NCBI GenBank assembly: GCA_026874595.1
Contig: CM049317.1
Span: 1,419,108-1,483,107, forward strand
Direction of reading: 5' to 3'
From: Sipunculus nudus
Taxonomy: Eukaryota > Annelida > Sipuncula > Golfingiida > Sipunculidae
Length of the DNA stretch: 64,000 nucleotides
Position numbers and translations under genes: made by a program
Notes under the pieces: generated by a model
Database searches by the model: none
What the model was told of the DNA's origin: nothing
What the model saw: the letters and a program-made list of their open reading frames with translations, nothing else
Shown here: piece by piece, positions 44,157 to 55,233 of the stretch
Layout of the letters: every line of letters begins with the position of its first letter
Position numbering within the stretch: the stretch's first letter is position 1

Positions 44157-47100
44157 GTCTGTTTATCCCAATTTTGACTACCCTTCACGCCTGTCACCCC
44201 CCCCCCCCCTGTGAGTCACCCCCCCCCCCCCACCCTTGAAGATAAATTGACGCCACTGCTCCTGTGTCATTCATGGTGCTCTGATAAAATCTCATGCTAG
44301 TTGACTGTCACGGTACTCCTGTGCCATGGTGCTCTGATAAATTCTCACGCTAGTTGACTGTCACGGTACTCCTGTGTAATAGTGCTCTGATAAAATTTCA
44401 CGCTAGTTGACTGTCACGGTACTCCTGTGCCATGGTGCTCTGATAAATTCTCACGCTAGTTGACTGTCACGGTACTCCTGTGTCATAGTGCTCTGATAAA
44501 ATCTCATTCATTTGACTGTCACGGTACTCCTGTGTCACGGTGCTCTGATAAATTCTCACGCTAGTTGACAGAACACACCTGTGTAAAAAGATTCGCACGT
44601 GGTTTCAATCATATGACATGCTGATTCTGTCATATTTAAGGGACTTATTGAAACTGTATCAAGGAATCAATCATTTCTGTTTGAAATCGCGACACTTCAA
44701 AAATTTCCTTTAAATATGCCCTCTAAGTTATGAGGAACGTAGTTGTCGCCGACCGTTGACGTGTTTATTTGACAAGAATTAATCGTCTGATTCGTTAGTG
44801 GCTCCCCCTACAGGTGATGGCCGGTGCCTCAGCGACTGGACAGATATCAGCGGGCGTTGCTATAGATACCTCTCCTATAAAACCACGTGGAACAATGCCA
44901 GGGACGCCTGTGTCAGGGTCGGAGGTCACATGATACAAATCAACCACCAGCAGGAGAGTGACGCAATACAGAAAACACTTACGATCAAGACAGACACGTG
45001 GATTGGCGGGATTTTCAGTCGGACTGGTAGGCGGCATTAACACTAAATAAATGCATTCAATGTCTCATAGGTACGGGTAATTAAATTTCATAGCGGAACT
45101 AGAAATCGGCATTCTAATGAATACAATTCTCCGCCACTCACTTATTCAGCCCGTCAGGTTCATTCGGGCATAGTTGATTGTACATTTGTGACGTTCCCTG
45201 GATCCGGATCATCAATAAAGAATAATCGATTCTTTACTGGCTCGTTTCCATGACCTGAACATTTCATGAGACTCCGTTCATGATTGTGTGAGTTATACGT
45301 GAACAAACATAACCACACAATCATATATACACTAACATAAACACAAACACACGGACGTGAATGAACGCATACCCCTCGAGGAGAAAATAGCAGATTGTTA
45401 AACATGTCAGTTTAAATATTGTTTAAAAGTACCAGTGCTATTTCTTAGGATGTCCTGTGTTTTAGATCAAGACGATCTAATAATCACCAATGTTTTCTCA
45501 TCTTGTCATGCATCATTTCCTACAATTATTAGTGTTATCTCGTACCATGATGAGTATTATCTCTTACAATGATCAGGATTACTCTTACCATTATCAAATT
45601 TACCTCTTACAATGATCTGGGTTATATCTAACAATGGTCAAATTTACCTCTTACAATGATCTGGGTTATATCTAACAATGGTCAAATTTACCTCTTACAA
45701 TGATCTGGGTTATATCTAACAATGGTCAAATTTACCTCTTACAATGATCTGGGTTATATCTAACAATGGTCAAATTTACCTCTTACAATGACCAGTTTTA
45801 TATCTTATAATGATCAGAGTCTTATCTTACAATGTTTAGCGTTATCTCGCACCATGATGATTTTTATCTCTTACAGTGATCAGTATTATATCTTACTATG
45901 ATTCGTGTTGTGTCGTGCAGAAGACGCCTGGGTGTGGTCTGACGGTAGCCGTGTAGGACCCTTCACTGTGTGGCTTCCCGGTGAGCCGGACATCCCTCTG
46001 TACGAGGGCGAGGACTGCTTAGCGTGGTCAGGACATGTCTCCTACACATGGCAAGATACGCCGTGTTACAACAAAATATATTTCTTGTGTGAGAAAGGTA
46101 AAAATGCTTTTTATCTTAATAATCTACGACCTTACACGAGTGTTTACTCCTGTATAAGGGATGTTGACTGGTTGATTAGTTATGCATTGGTTCATATGTT
46201 TCATGGATCGTATATATGTCAATGTTTGTTGCTAATTGTAATATTGTTTGTTGCTAATTGTAATATTATGCTTTATAGTTTGTTAATTTTTTGGTTTTAA
46301 TTGTAACGTTATGTTTTATAGTTTGTATTCGTGTCCATTCTTGCTCCTAACTGTACTGTAACAGTGTTATGCAAGTTTATGGTTTGGATTTATGTGACTT
46401 TTTTTCTAAGCAAACCAGCCTTGTGGCGACGAGTGGAGACCAAAAACAACGTACAACGGAAACTGCTACGTATTCTGGAAAAAGGGTTCAAACTGGGAAG
46501 ATGCAAACCAGGACTGCCTCCAGTCCGGGGGTTACCTTGCCAACGTGAACGATGACGGCGAGAACACCTTCCTGTATGACTGGCTCAGTCCCATCACAAC
46601 TATACACTGGGTGTTTCTTGGAGGCAACGACAGAGCTACGGGTATACTAACCGACAAGGGATCTCATAGTGTTTAATAAGTGTTTAATCTTATTTTTATT
46701 ATATAGGGCATATGATTGTTGTTCAGGCATATATTTACACATGCTCCAGTAACGATTTTACTATTGGTATTTAACCTCATTTTAGAATTCGCCTCGCTTC
46801 AAAGAATCCACAAGCAAAATAAAATAAGACTGTACTATGCCGTTTATTCCGCTCGGCTTTTAAATTACTTTTCGTCACAAATGTTTGAATTGCATTTCTG
46901 GTGTTTGATTTCACAATTTAAATTAAACACACGTATATGTTATTGCTGACTGACCGAGTCGTGTGATTTTCTAGAGGGTACATGGGTCTGGTCTGACGGC
47001 AGCAGCATGACGTATTCAAGATGGGCTGGGATACAACCTGATAACTGGATACCTGACATCTGTATCTCGTTGTTGGAGAACTCGGGGTGGCAGGACGACT

Positions 47101-48366
47101 GGTGTGGCTTTAAGAAATACCCCTTATGTGAACGGGACCCTGAGCCAGACGGTGAGATATCTGTGTAACAGACATCCCGTAACATAAAATTCATTCTAAC
47201 AAACTTTTTTTAATTCATATTGGTTTCCTTTAACGGGAAGCATTTTGTACCAAAGCGTCGATAATAATTAACAATCCACCTTCACCGTTGTACCAAACCC
47301 CAGACCCTTAAAATCACTATTAAAACATGTCTTAATGACCCCTATATAACCTTATGCTTCACATAGTTATATAAATACACTAAGTATGAAAAGACTGACG
47401 GAGGCCCCCGAGTGACCTGCTGTATAAACTATCCATTTCTATCTTACCGACAGCATAACACGAAGTTTTCTCGTGCATGCACATCATATTGAACCAAATG
47501 GTTTCGTCTGACACAAAACTGACTATAATTTGCTGTTAAATCAAGCTGAGCGAACAGCGTTTGAGGGTCTTCCCCTCCATGCAAGTCAGCGTGGCCCGAG
47601 CACCTTCGTGGGATTGACGACAGATCGGCGGCGCTCTCATTGGTCTAAAATAAATAACAACCCCTATATAACTATGTGTAGCATAAGGCTATATTTGGGT
47701 CATTTAGACATGTTTTAATAGTGATTTCAAGGGCCTGTGTTCAAACTCATTATCGTACTGATCAGTATTGTTGAGTTATGATAGAGCTGACAACCTGGGT
47801 ATTACTTTTATCATAAAACTAGTTACAACTATAAAAGCGCAAACGTCTGCAAAAGCAATGATTGGTGAATATACAAAAAAATGCGATATATTTACATAAG
47901 CAATCAATCTGTCCGTAATAATGTTCTGTATATCCCTTAATGTAAGACAATCGCCCACATAGTGTCAGAAACAATTGGACTTTGCAATGAGTGGCAAAAA
48001 AAATATGTAAATGTGGTGTATATTTTAGTAAACCAAGACGATGGCGTCGACACTTTGTCCACGACTGTTAAACTGAGACAGCAAACAACCGAGGAGAAAG
48101 ATACCTCAACTACAGTCTTACTGGAAGGTCAAACTTCCAAAGACACCAAAACCACAAATTTGCTAAAAGTTTCCTCCGCAACTAACAAACCAGAAGACCA
48201 AACTACCAGAGACGACGCCCCCGACAGTCTACCGACAAACGCTTCTACTACTGTGACGCCGGGGGATCAAACCACCGGGGAAGACAGAGGTCAAAGTTCA
48301 CGGGAAGGGAGAGGATTTTGTTATATAATCAGGACACAGAATGGTTACGTCATGAAATGTGATTAA
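41427..48366 (+). CDS. Two-CTLD C-type lectin with Thr-rich tail (6 exons)
   Basis: Exons: 41427-41487, 44814-45026, 45921-46097, 46411-46641, 46975-47151, 48029-48366 (1197 nt, 398 residues). All introns are GT-AG and phase 1, so exons 2-5 are symmetric and each CTLD is a two-exon cassette. Layout: signal peptide; CTLD1 (DGRCLSDW ... CEK); CTLD2 (CGDEWRPKTTYNGNCY ... LCERD); Thr/Ser-rich segment with repeated (D/E/G)QTT motifs, likely O-glycosylated. No membrane helix is seen before the stop, so the model as drawn is secreted; extracellular ligand recognition is the family expectation. CTLD1 has EPD and CTLD2 QPDNW where sugar specificity is often set, but calcium binding is uncertain. A second, phase-1 donor in the last exon (48289) could instead splice to an unseen membrane exon, as in the divergent paralogue at 21801-27697. 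Confidence 0.82.
42504..42636 (+). mobile_element. 5'-truncated copy of the hAT-like MITE
   Basis: It holds only the right half of the element at 43814-44258: a short AT tract, TGTCTGTTTTATCCCAATTT, poly-C runs, then GATAAATTGACGCCACTG. The right junction with the minisatellite (CTCCTGTGTCATGG) is the same as in the full copy. Confidence 0.85.
43814..44258 (+). mobile_element. hAT-like MITE inside the minisatellite
   Basis: 445 bp with terminal inverted repeats CAGGGGCGTCAAT (left) and CAGTGGCGTCAAT (reverse complement of the right end). It is flanked by CTCCGGTG (43806-43813) and CTCCTGTG (44259-44266), an 8-bp target duplication with one change. 8-bp duplications and CAG-type ends fit the hAT superfamily. 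The interior is poly-C/poly-G tracts, AT-rich sequence and a TA microsatellite; no transposase. Confidence 0.8.
44101..44156. repeat. (TA)n microsatellite within the MITE
   Basis: TA run with one T insertion, inside the hAT-like element. Confidence 0.95.
44814..45026 (+). CDS. Lectin exon 2: first half of CTLD1
   Basis: 213 nt, acceptor CCCCTACAG, donor GTAGGC, phase 1 both ends. It carries WTDISGRCYRYLSYKTTWNN, then ARDACVRVGGHMIQI and TWIGGIFSRTG. Confidence 0.9.
45530..45900. repeat. 22/44-bp tandem repeat in lectin intron 2
   Basis: A core of four nearly perfect 44-bp units (CAAATTTACCTCTTACAATG, then ATCTGGGTTATATCTAACAATGGT), at 45595-45790, is flanked by degenerate 22-bp units of the form CTTACAATGATCAGNNTTAT. 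The array ends just before the exon 3 acceptor. Confidence 0.9.
45921..46097 (+). CDS. Lectin exon 3: second half of CTLD1
   Basis: 177 nt, acceptor TCGTGCAG, donor GTAAAA. It carries EDAWVWSDGS, WLPGEPD, EDCLAW, WQDTPCYNKIYFLCEK: the WIGL/WxDG/C-terminal Cys pattern of CTLDs. Confidence 0.92.
46411..46641 (+). CDS. Lectin exon 4: first half of CTLD2
   Basis: 231 nt, acceptor TTTTTCTAAG, donor GTATAC. It carries CGDEWRPKTTYNGNCYVFW, NWEDANQDCLQSGGYLANV and HWVFLGGNDRAT. Confidence 0.9.
46975..47151 (+). CDS. Lectin exon 5: second half of CTLD2
   Basis: 177 nt, acceptor TTTTCTAG, donor GTGAGA. It carries EGTWVWSDGSSMTYSRW, IQPDNW, and WQDDWCGFKKYPLCERD. Confidence 0.92.
48029..48366 (+). CDS. 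Lectin exon 6: Thr-rich tail and stop
   Basis: Acceptor TATTTTAG, phase 1, stop TAA at 48364-48366. The segment is rich in Thr, Gln, Asp and Lys and looks like a mucin-type stalk. The last ~25 residues after the internal donor at 48289 (AGAG|GTCAAA) differ in character (GFCYIIRTQNGY) and might be intronic read-through. Confidence 0.65.
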
Positions 48367-48844
48367 GAGAATAATAGAGGGAAAAGATCGAGATGTCGAC
48401 AGATGAATATTTAGAGGAGCATACCGAGAAAGTATGCAAATACTGAAACAGTACCTGATGGGAGACTTCATAACCGTACACGGAATGTAAATACATATTG
48501 TAAAACACAATCACAAGATCCAACCGCGCTTGTAGCATTTTTTTTTGCATTCAAATGTTTCTCATTAAAAATATTGCTTGCAGTAATTATATATATTGAA
48601 ACTTGAATTAGACTTTATTATACCATTTATATTTATACTAGCACGAATATTCCGTGATAAGATATATAAATCTACTTTACATAGTATGCTTTGTATATAT
48701 ACCTAGCGATGTGTCTTTTGTACTTTTTTCCTGTATGGTTAATGGACACATGTTTCTGAAACAAATGTTGCGTGTTTATGGCCTTAGCTGTACATTGTCA
48801 TAAAATATGCAACGTTTAATAATATTCTCACACCCGCATATATT

Positions 48845-48850
48845 AATAAA
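48845..48850 (+). terminator. Candidate polyadenylation signal
   Basis: AATAAA about 480 bases after the lectin stop codon, the first exact match I notice downstream. Use is unproven. Confidence 0.3.
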
Positions 48851-50333
48851 AACTGTTAAATAGATGAAAACGTGAAGTGAAGCCAAAGCCAGACCTCTGG
48901 CCATGAACAGGGAAAGTAGAGACTCATGACAAACACCTGGCTGGGCTTTAGTTACGAATATTATCGTAATCAAGATCTTTGACGGCGACAGGTAACAGAC
49001 AGCAATCGTCCACGACTGCTTGCTACTGTGGGACATCATCGATCTGTGGAACGTCAAAAATTTTAGGTCCTGTGAATTTTGGAAGACGAAAAGTAATCAA
49101 GCGATGCCCGCGGGAAGGCGACAAGAAGTCTAGCGATGCCCGCAGGAAGACGACAAGTATAGTCTAGCGATGCCCGCGATTACTCAGTTGTTTCATTTGA
49201 TCCAAACAATAACAGCAATGTGGTTCGGCGAGAAAAATGAGGCAAAAACAATGGAATCAAAGGTCAACAACATGTTGGTCAAATGCTCAAAGACTTTTAA
49301 CTGTCATGCAAGGGAACAATACAGTACTTCAGGATTCGTTGTTGATTTTCAGGTTAAAATATCTTGGTTTTTTTTTATATTCGTTAAAATATACAAGCAT
49401 TAATCATTTCTGTTTTCCCATAGATATTTACAATAATTTGGAGCTCAGAAGTGAACGTAATAATCGGAATCTGATCGGAGGTCTGAACAAATTTTTTTTT
49501 AACTTATCTTTCAGCTTATCAGTTATCGATATATAATATAAATATTATAATATTTATGAATCTAATGTATACCGTAACATTTGACGATTAAAATTGTCGA
49601 CCAAACAATTTCCTTTACAACAAATAAGTTCAACCAGTTTCATATATTTACTTTTCAAGTCCGTTGAGGTAGTGATATTATTGCAAATTATTTCTATTCA
49701 TTTCTATTTATCATATGTTCTCTGTTTGACTCTAAGTACACTTTAAACTACAATTACAATATGATCAAACATGAGAACTGATAACGGTTCACACGACAGC
49801 GCTGTATCAGTGGGTAAGAAAGCTACCCCAACACAGAGAGTGAATTTAAACGGCCTTAGATGGTTGTATTGCTGAGAAAAAAGAATATCTATTGTTGCTG
49901 GTTTTGAGTCCAGAAACACTTGTTGTGACACTTAAAGATATATAGAATACATACAGAACATAGCAGTAAAACAATAAAAATAACGCTGACAGGAAAAAGA
50001 AGTACATATCTAAATTCTCGAATAAACGATCAAAAGAAAATTCACGAATCGCCCATTTATGTAGCAATGATAATTGGGCTGGTAAGCCTACTGTGACAGC
50101 CAATAATCTGGTCGTAATGTCAAAGGGCCGATATGGTGCTACCATTCATGATGCTGGAAGGAAATTCTAAGCGATTCGCGGCACCACTGAGATGTAGGAT
50201 TCGACTATCGAAATATGAAAGCATATCCGTATCTGACAGGTCTTCCGTCGTTCGTCTGTTACATGTATGCGTTTTATAGTGTTACATGTATCCGTTTTGT
50301 TATGCGCAGGGTTTGGCGAGGGATTCTGTTTCG
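48851..50333. other. Unassigned stretch
   Basis: Three short copies of a ~35-bp segment containing TAGCGATGCCCGC(G/A)GGAAG lie at about 49098-49180. No membrane or ZU5 exon could be recognised downstream of the lectin gene here. Confidence 0.45.
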
Positions 50334-51092
50334 TGTTGAGCAACCCCTCGGTTGCAATGTTACCGTACTGGTTGAACCCTTGCAGAGAGTGGAGACACAG
50401 CGTTCGTGCTTGTCTTGAATATTTTGGTCTGTCCATGCGTAATGGGCGTTCAATTGTATTGTTCAATTCTTTTGGATGTTCGTGAAATAGAAGTTTGTGG
50501 GCTTTGGGTGAAAAAGTAATAAGCAGAGGCTGTGTTTAGAGGCGGGCAGAGAGAGAGAGAAAAAAATTTCAGCGGACACGGAAGAGTGTGAGTTAGTTTT
50601 GGAACCTTTCCAATAATTGCAGAACTTATAGATAATCTTCGGACATTGTAACAGATTTTATACAGTCTTCAGTTTGCCTTTGGGATTATTACCAGAACTT
50701 CACTTTTGGATTACAACAAATTGATTTCTGGACTGAATCGGACTATTCTCTGAGAAGATTTGCCTGAACTGTTCATCTGGAATATTAATGTTAAAAGACT
50801 TGTAGAGCTGTGACAGTGGTGGTATCCGGAAATCAAAGCCTAGGATCTGGACACTCTGGTACTGTATGTTTTATGTGTTATACTGTTTAATTGTTTTGAT
50901 TTAGGGTATTGTAATGTTAGGATTGTTTTAAGAATAAATTATAATTATTTTCTACCAAAAAACCACGGACTTCTTTATCCATTCCCCTGGACACTTCAAG
51001 CTGCCTAGTGTTACAGAATCTGATTTTTTTCTCCGTAACAAAATTAATGCTCGTCACGACTACGTAATCTGTTGTTATTAGGTTCCATAACA
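50334..51092 (+). repeat. 5' LTR of a second Gypsy family
   Basis: Starts TGTTGAGCAACC and ends CCATAACA, about 759 bp. It is homologous to the solo LTR at 170-793 and contains an AATAAA signal at about 50930. A primer-binding site follows it. Confidence 0.75.
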
Positions 51093-51098
51093 TCAAAT

Positions 51099-51116
51099 TG
51101 GGGACTCATCCGGGAA
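51099..51116 (+). promoter_or_regulatory. Primer-binding site
   Basis: TGGGGACTCATCCGGGAA lies 6 bases after the LTR end. The TTGGGG(G/A)CTC(A/G)TCCGGGA pattern is a classic post-LTR leader of retrotransposons and retroviruses. Confidence 0.7.
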
Positions 51117-51189
51117 GCTTAATAGTTTTGAACATTTATTAGGCCTTGACCTTGACACATTGTTTTCAATAATTGTAAACAAGATTTAT

Positions 51190-51815
51190 CTCAGTGGTGT
51201 TTTGTTATTGTTTTAACATCTTAACATGGCAGATTTCAAAACTTGAACATTTTACAAAAGATCAGGTGTTGCGGTTTGGCAACACTAAGGGCTAGGTGTG
51301 AAGATAAGCTCTGAGAAAGCCTGATATCATTGCTAAAATCATGCAAGATCTAGTTAGCAAAGGTTTAATTGAAGAGAATGAAGTGGAAACATCAAAAGAT
51401 GACAGCCTCGCTATGCAGTTAGAATTAAAAAAAAAGTTAGAAATGCATAAAAGGTTAAAAAGAGAAAGACTAGAAAAAGAAATAGAAAGAGAAAGACTAG
51501 AAAAAGAATAAGAAATTGAGTTTAAATGATTGGAGTTAGAAAGACAAACTGGAACATGGTCTACTTGCTGCCCCAACTCACAGTTTTGATGATACTAAAC
51601 ACATTAGACTTGTCCCACCTTTTCAAGAAAAAGAGGTTGATAAATATTTCTTACACTTTGAGAAGGTAGCTGAAAATTTAAAACGGCCCAAGGAAAACTG
51701 GATTATGCTATTATAAAGTGCATTGACTGGCAAGGTCGGAGACATTTATACAGAGCTTTCAGTAGAAAGCGGCTGCTGACTATGACCAGGCTGTTCAAAT
51801 ATTCCTAAAAGTTTC
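51190..51815 (+). pseudogene. Decayed gag of the second Gypsy family
   Basis: Conceptual translation shows a coiled, Lys/Glu/Arg-rich segment (LKKKLEMHKRLKRERLEKE), an interruption by stops, then a gag core with RLVPPFQEKEVDKYFLHFE and KVAENLKRPKENW. Further stops and a frameshift follow, and homology ends near 51815. Everything from the rest of gag to the 3' LTR is missing. Confidence 0.8.
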
Positions 51816-51834
51816 TGAGTAAGTTCTGAGGCTC

Positions 51835-52430
51835 AACGCCATTTTGTTCAACCTCATTTTGTTCGTCTTTCCATTTCCCGTATGACAGTATGATCAGCCT
51901 TCATTGACCTTGTGTCATCTTGTATGTCTGTTTGTTTCTCAGTCTTTTTTTCTGCACCCTCCTGGCCACAATTTTGTCACAATAACCTTGAAACTTACAG
52001 GTATGATCGAAAATTACATTTCTAGGTGCACTATTTTTATGGTTGAAATAGGTCAAAGGTCAAGGTCAAGGCCCTCGAAAAACCACGAAACCTTATTTTC
52101 TTCATTACTTGGTCAAAATGGTTGTATCAACCTCATTCTAAGGTAATTTGTTCGTTGTTTTTTTCATTCTCCATATCATGATATGATCAACCTTTGTTGA
52201 CAATGTGTTACCTTGTCAGTATGTCTGTCTGTTCCTCTGTTGTTGTCAAGTAATTAAGTCAACGGCCTTGATGTTCGGTCTGACATTTTGGTAAACTACA
52301 TGCCACAATCTTGCAGCAATCACCTTGAAACTTACAGAGATGATGAAAACCCAAACTTCTAGGTAGCCTTTTGTTTTTGGTCAATATAGGTCAAAGGTCA
52401 AGGTCAAGGTAATTAAAAAACCTCGAACCT
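51835..52430. repeat. Two copies of a GGTCAAGGTCAAGG-type dispersed repeat
   Basis: Copies at about 51835-52090 and 52140-52430 share, in order, ATGATCA(G/A)CCTT, CTTGAAACTTACAG, and AATAGGTCAAAGGTCAAGGT or TATAGGTCAAAGGTCAAGGT. No coding sequence. Confidence 0.7.
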
Positions 52431-53667
52431 TTATTTTACTCATAACTTTACCTCATTTTGATTGTTCCTTACCTCGACCTCTTGTTTTCCATAAGGACAT
52501 AATGTTTGTCTGTTTAATCTTTTCATTTCAACATTTTGCCTTCCGGCAAGCATTCAACCTCAGGTTGTCTATTTCTAGACTCATTTATAATCATTATTGT
52601 TAAAATAATAATATATTTTACATGAGTTTAGAAAAAAAAAGATATCATGAACGATGCAAAAATATTATTAAACAAGCCCTTTCGACCAAAAAATTTTAAA
52701 ATGGAAAAAAAATCACACTAAACAATTCTGCGTTATATCTGCCCTAAATTACCCTTGTTGAATATCCCATCGGATTTTAAAGAGATAAAAAAGGATTTTA
52801 CATACAATACAACTCATTTTATTCTCAGTTGTAAGTATTATTGGCAAAATAATTATTTAATTTAAATGAGTTTAAACAACTTATTATTAAACTTAGTTTT
52901 TTTAATAGAACATTTGCCCGGAAAATGACCTTGATTTATATTTTTTTTTAACAAAGCAAAAATGGCCCCACGTCACCATCCCAAGTCACATATATATAAA
53001 CATGGGGATCTGACCGATTATATCTCACGTGATGTTGTCCTTGTCCTCAATTCACCAACCACCTTAGAACATTTACAAAAAGCCTGATGTTTTAGCCTCT
53101 TTGAGACAACTTTATATCTGGAGTCGGTTGTTTAACATTATTTTACCTGAACGTATTTTACTTTCACAAGGTGCAAAGGGCAAGTTCACCACAGCTTAGC
53201 ATCTCTTGTTCGCACAACTTTGGCACGTATGCAGTAAAGCCAAAAGACCCCTCCATTCAGTCATAGACAGCCTGCCTTTTATTGGCCGAAGATTAAAATA
53301 AAAATTTGTAAACGATTTTGATCGAGATTATTCTATAAACATGTTAAAATAAAAACGAAACAATTTGCCCATTGGCCAGGATTTTCAGCTAATGTACAGG
53401 TGATGCATGAATTATTAATTATCGATGGTGTGATATAATGATAATTTATGTTAAGAAACCTTGAACAATTGGTAGAATGACTTCCAGAGCACTCATAACC
53501 ATGCATAACCATTAGAAAACAGGAAAGCGAAAAAAAATTATAGATTGATTATAACTCCGGGGTATGGAGGGTAAGAGAGTCAACACACAACAAAGTGTAA
53601 TCAAATATTGATGTAGAAGTTAACCCATCAACCCCCTTTATCCTCCCGTCCTTATTCATTGACCTCT

Positions 53668-53734
<67 letters not shown>

Positions 53735-54135
53735 TTTTAAACAGGCCTACATACAAGCAGTCTGTCGCAACAGATACCTTTTACGATATGTGCATGTTAG
53801 ATTATCCGGTTAGACCTTGGGATTACAAAATATATTTTATAATGCACTGTTGTTTCTTGATAATATATTGAACATAAAATATTTTTTAAAAATCTGACTG
53901 TGCCGGGAAGTCCGCCACCGTTCGCCTCTGGTCTCCTCTGTTTTCAGAAGTTCTTTCTATTTTCCATATGCTGTCACGAGTACATTTAACGAGAATCATC
54001 AAAATCCAATACTTCACAGGATAAACTGAACTGCTGAGTAACGGTCGCGTGTATAGTGTTATTTGTCAATTTATATGTCCTTTTGTATTTATTTAGGAAT
54101 TGAAATTTGGGGTAACAAGGGGTAATCTCGCTCTC

Positions 54136-54191
<56 letters not shown>

Positions 54192-54426
54192 GGATTTTCA
54201 GGAACGCGGGGGATAAATGTCTCTGACTCTTAAAATGTCTGACGAACTTTCGGTTCTAAGGGTCCAAGCGTCCATTTGGATGCGCGAATTTCTGACAGTC
54301 AATGATCATTACTGGCTGCTTCAGTAAAAAACGCGTCAGTGGTGTAAACACTGATAACTGAGGCTTACATTTCGTTTCAAGCATTTATTCATATAATGAC
54401 ACGATTTTTAATCAAACAATGATGTG

Positions 54427-54489
<63 letters not shown>
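52431..54489. other. AT-rich stretch with long TA microsatellites
   Basis: No gene recognised. TA tracts lie at about 53674-53727, 54140-54188 and 54431-54489. The last one abuts the left end of the Tigger-like element. Confidence 0.6.
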
Positions 54490-54493
<4 letters not shown>

Positions 54494-54781
54494 ATGGAGT
54501 CTCGTTATGGCGAACATGTTTGTTCCATGGGAATTAGTTCCGTAAATCGAATTTCCGTTGTAATGAAATTTCGGAGTTTGCCGTTTATGTTGCATGACAG
54601 AAAATTGATAAAAGTACACACGCAGACATGTGAACATTCATCCAAAAAGAACAAAAAGAATAAACATGTTTTTTACATAATGAACATATATACAAAGACA
54701 AATTTACAACTTTAATGTATATGATCTGTTGACAAATTCTCTAGTGAAAAAAAAATCCGTGATGCTAGCCTAGTTACATCC

Positions 54782-55006
54782 CTATGGTGAATCAAGCACT
54801 GTGGCGGCATGCCACAGGGCGGCATGCTGTTCGAAGAACCTGATCAGACAATCTCTGGCATCAGCCCTCTTTACAGATTCAACCGGCGAATCATACACGT
54901 CTCCCTCTATGTCACCATCCTCCTCTTGGTCCGCTTTTGCTCCTATAATCGACAGAATACTTGCATCGTCCAACTCGGCTTCGGTTTCTGCTGCTTAATC
55001 GACCGC
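54782..55006 (-). pseudogene. C-terminal fragment of a Tigger-like transposase
   Basis: The minus frame ends at 54782 with an acidic, then helical tail (AKADQEEDGDIEGDVYDSP, then DCLIRFFEQHAALWH). Acidic-plus-helical C termini of this kind are common in jerky/Tigger proteins. The upstream part is cut off by the Gypsy insertion. Confidence 0.5.
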
Positions 55007-55011
55007 GGTTT

Positions 55012-55217
55012 ATAAGGGTTGTTTTTCCTTCTCACCACATATACAAGTTCACACCCCAAACTCTGTTTGTCCTTCACAAGGTTTATTCACAGCCAACAGA
55101 CGAGGTCCCGCCATGTGCCCAGGTCTCTAACTAAACCGGAAGAGGAAGTTACCTAACCTATGCACAATGACTACAATATAGTGCATGCCTTACACTCTCC
55201 AAACAGAGATCACTACA
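55012..55217 (-). repeat. 3' LTR of the PHD-bearing Gypsy element
   Basis: 206 bp. It holds an 83-bp block (about 55021-55103), with a minus-strand AATAAA signal, that is absent from the 5' LTR. Outside that block I count three substitutions. Confidence 0.9.
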
Positions 55218-55233
55218 TCACCTCCCCCATAAG
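55218..55233 (-). promoter_or_regulatory. Polypurine tract
   Basis: On the minus strand, TTATGGGGGAGGTGA directly precedes the 3' LTR. Confidence 0.75.

Larger units (their letters stand above)
41825..44570. repeat. 53-bp minisatellite filling intron 1 of the lectin gene
   Basis: Roughly 40 copies of a unit containing GACTGTCACGGTACTCCTGT and GTGCTCTGATAAAATCTCAC. Two monomer types alternate in places: one reads CTCACGCTAGTTGACTG, the other CTCATTCATGTGACTG. The alternation gives a 105-bp dimer, seen at 42931, 43036 and 43141. The array is interrupted at 42504-42636 and 43814-44258 by copies of one transposon. Confidence 0.95.

Noticed and set aside
42503-44262. Regular ~50-bp repeats that could be mistaken for a CRISPR-like array
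   Set aside because: There are no unique spacers. The units are head-to-tail diverged monomers in an intron of a eukaryotic gene.
44795-45043. 82-codon minus-strand open frame
   Set aside because: It is the antisense shadow of lectin exon 2, which has matching splice sites and a recognised domain on the plus strand.
46331-46555. 74-codon plus frame ending GLPCQRER
   Set aside because: Wrong frame of lectin exon 4. The correct frame gives the CTLD with proper splice phase.
48776-50485. Several 60-100 codon frames downstream of the lectin gene that might hold a membrane or ZU5 exon
   Set aside because: None has a hydrophobic helix with matching acceptor and phase. Part of the region is LTR sequence.
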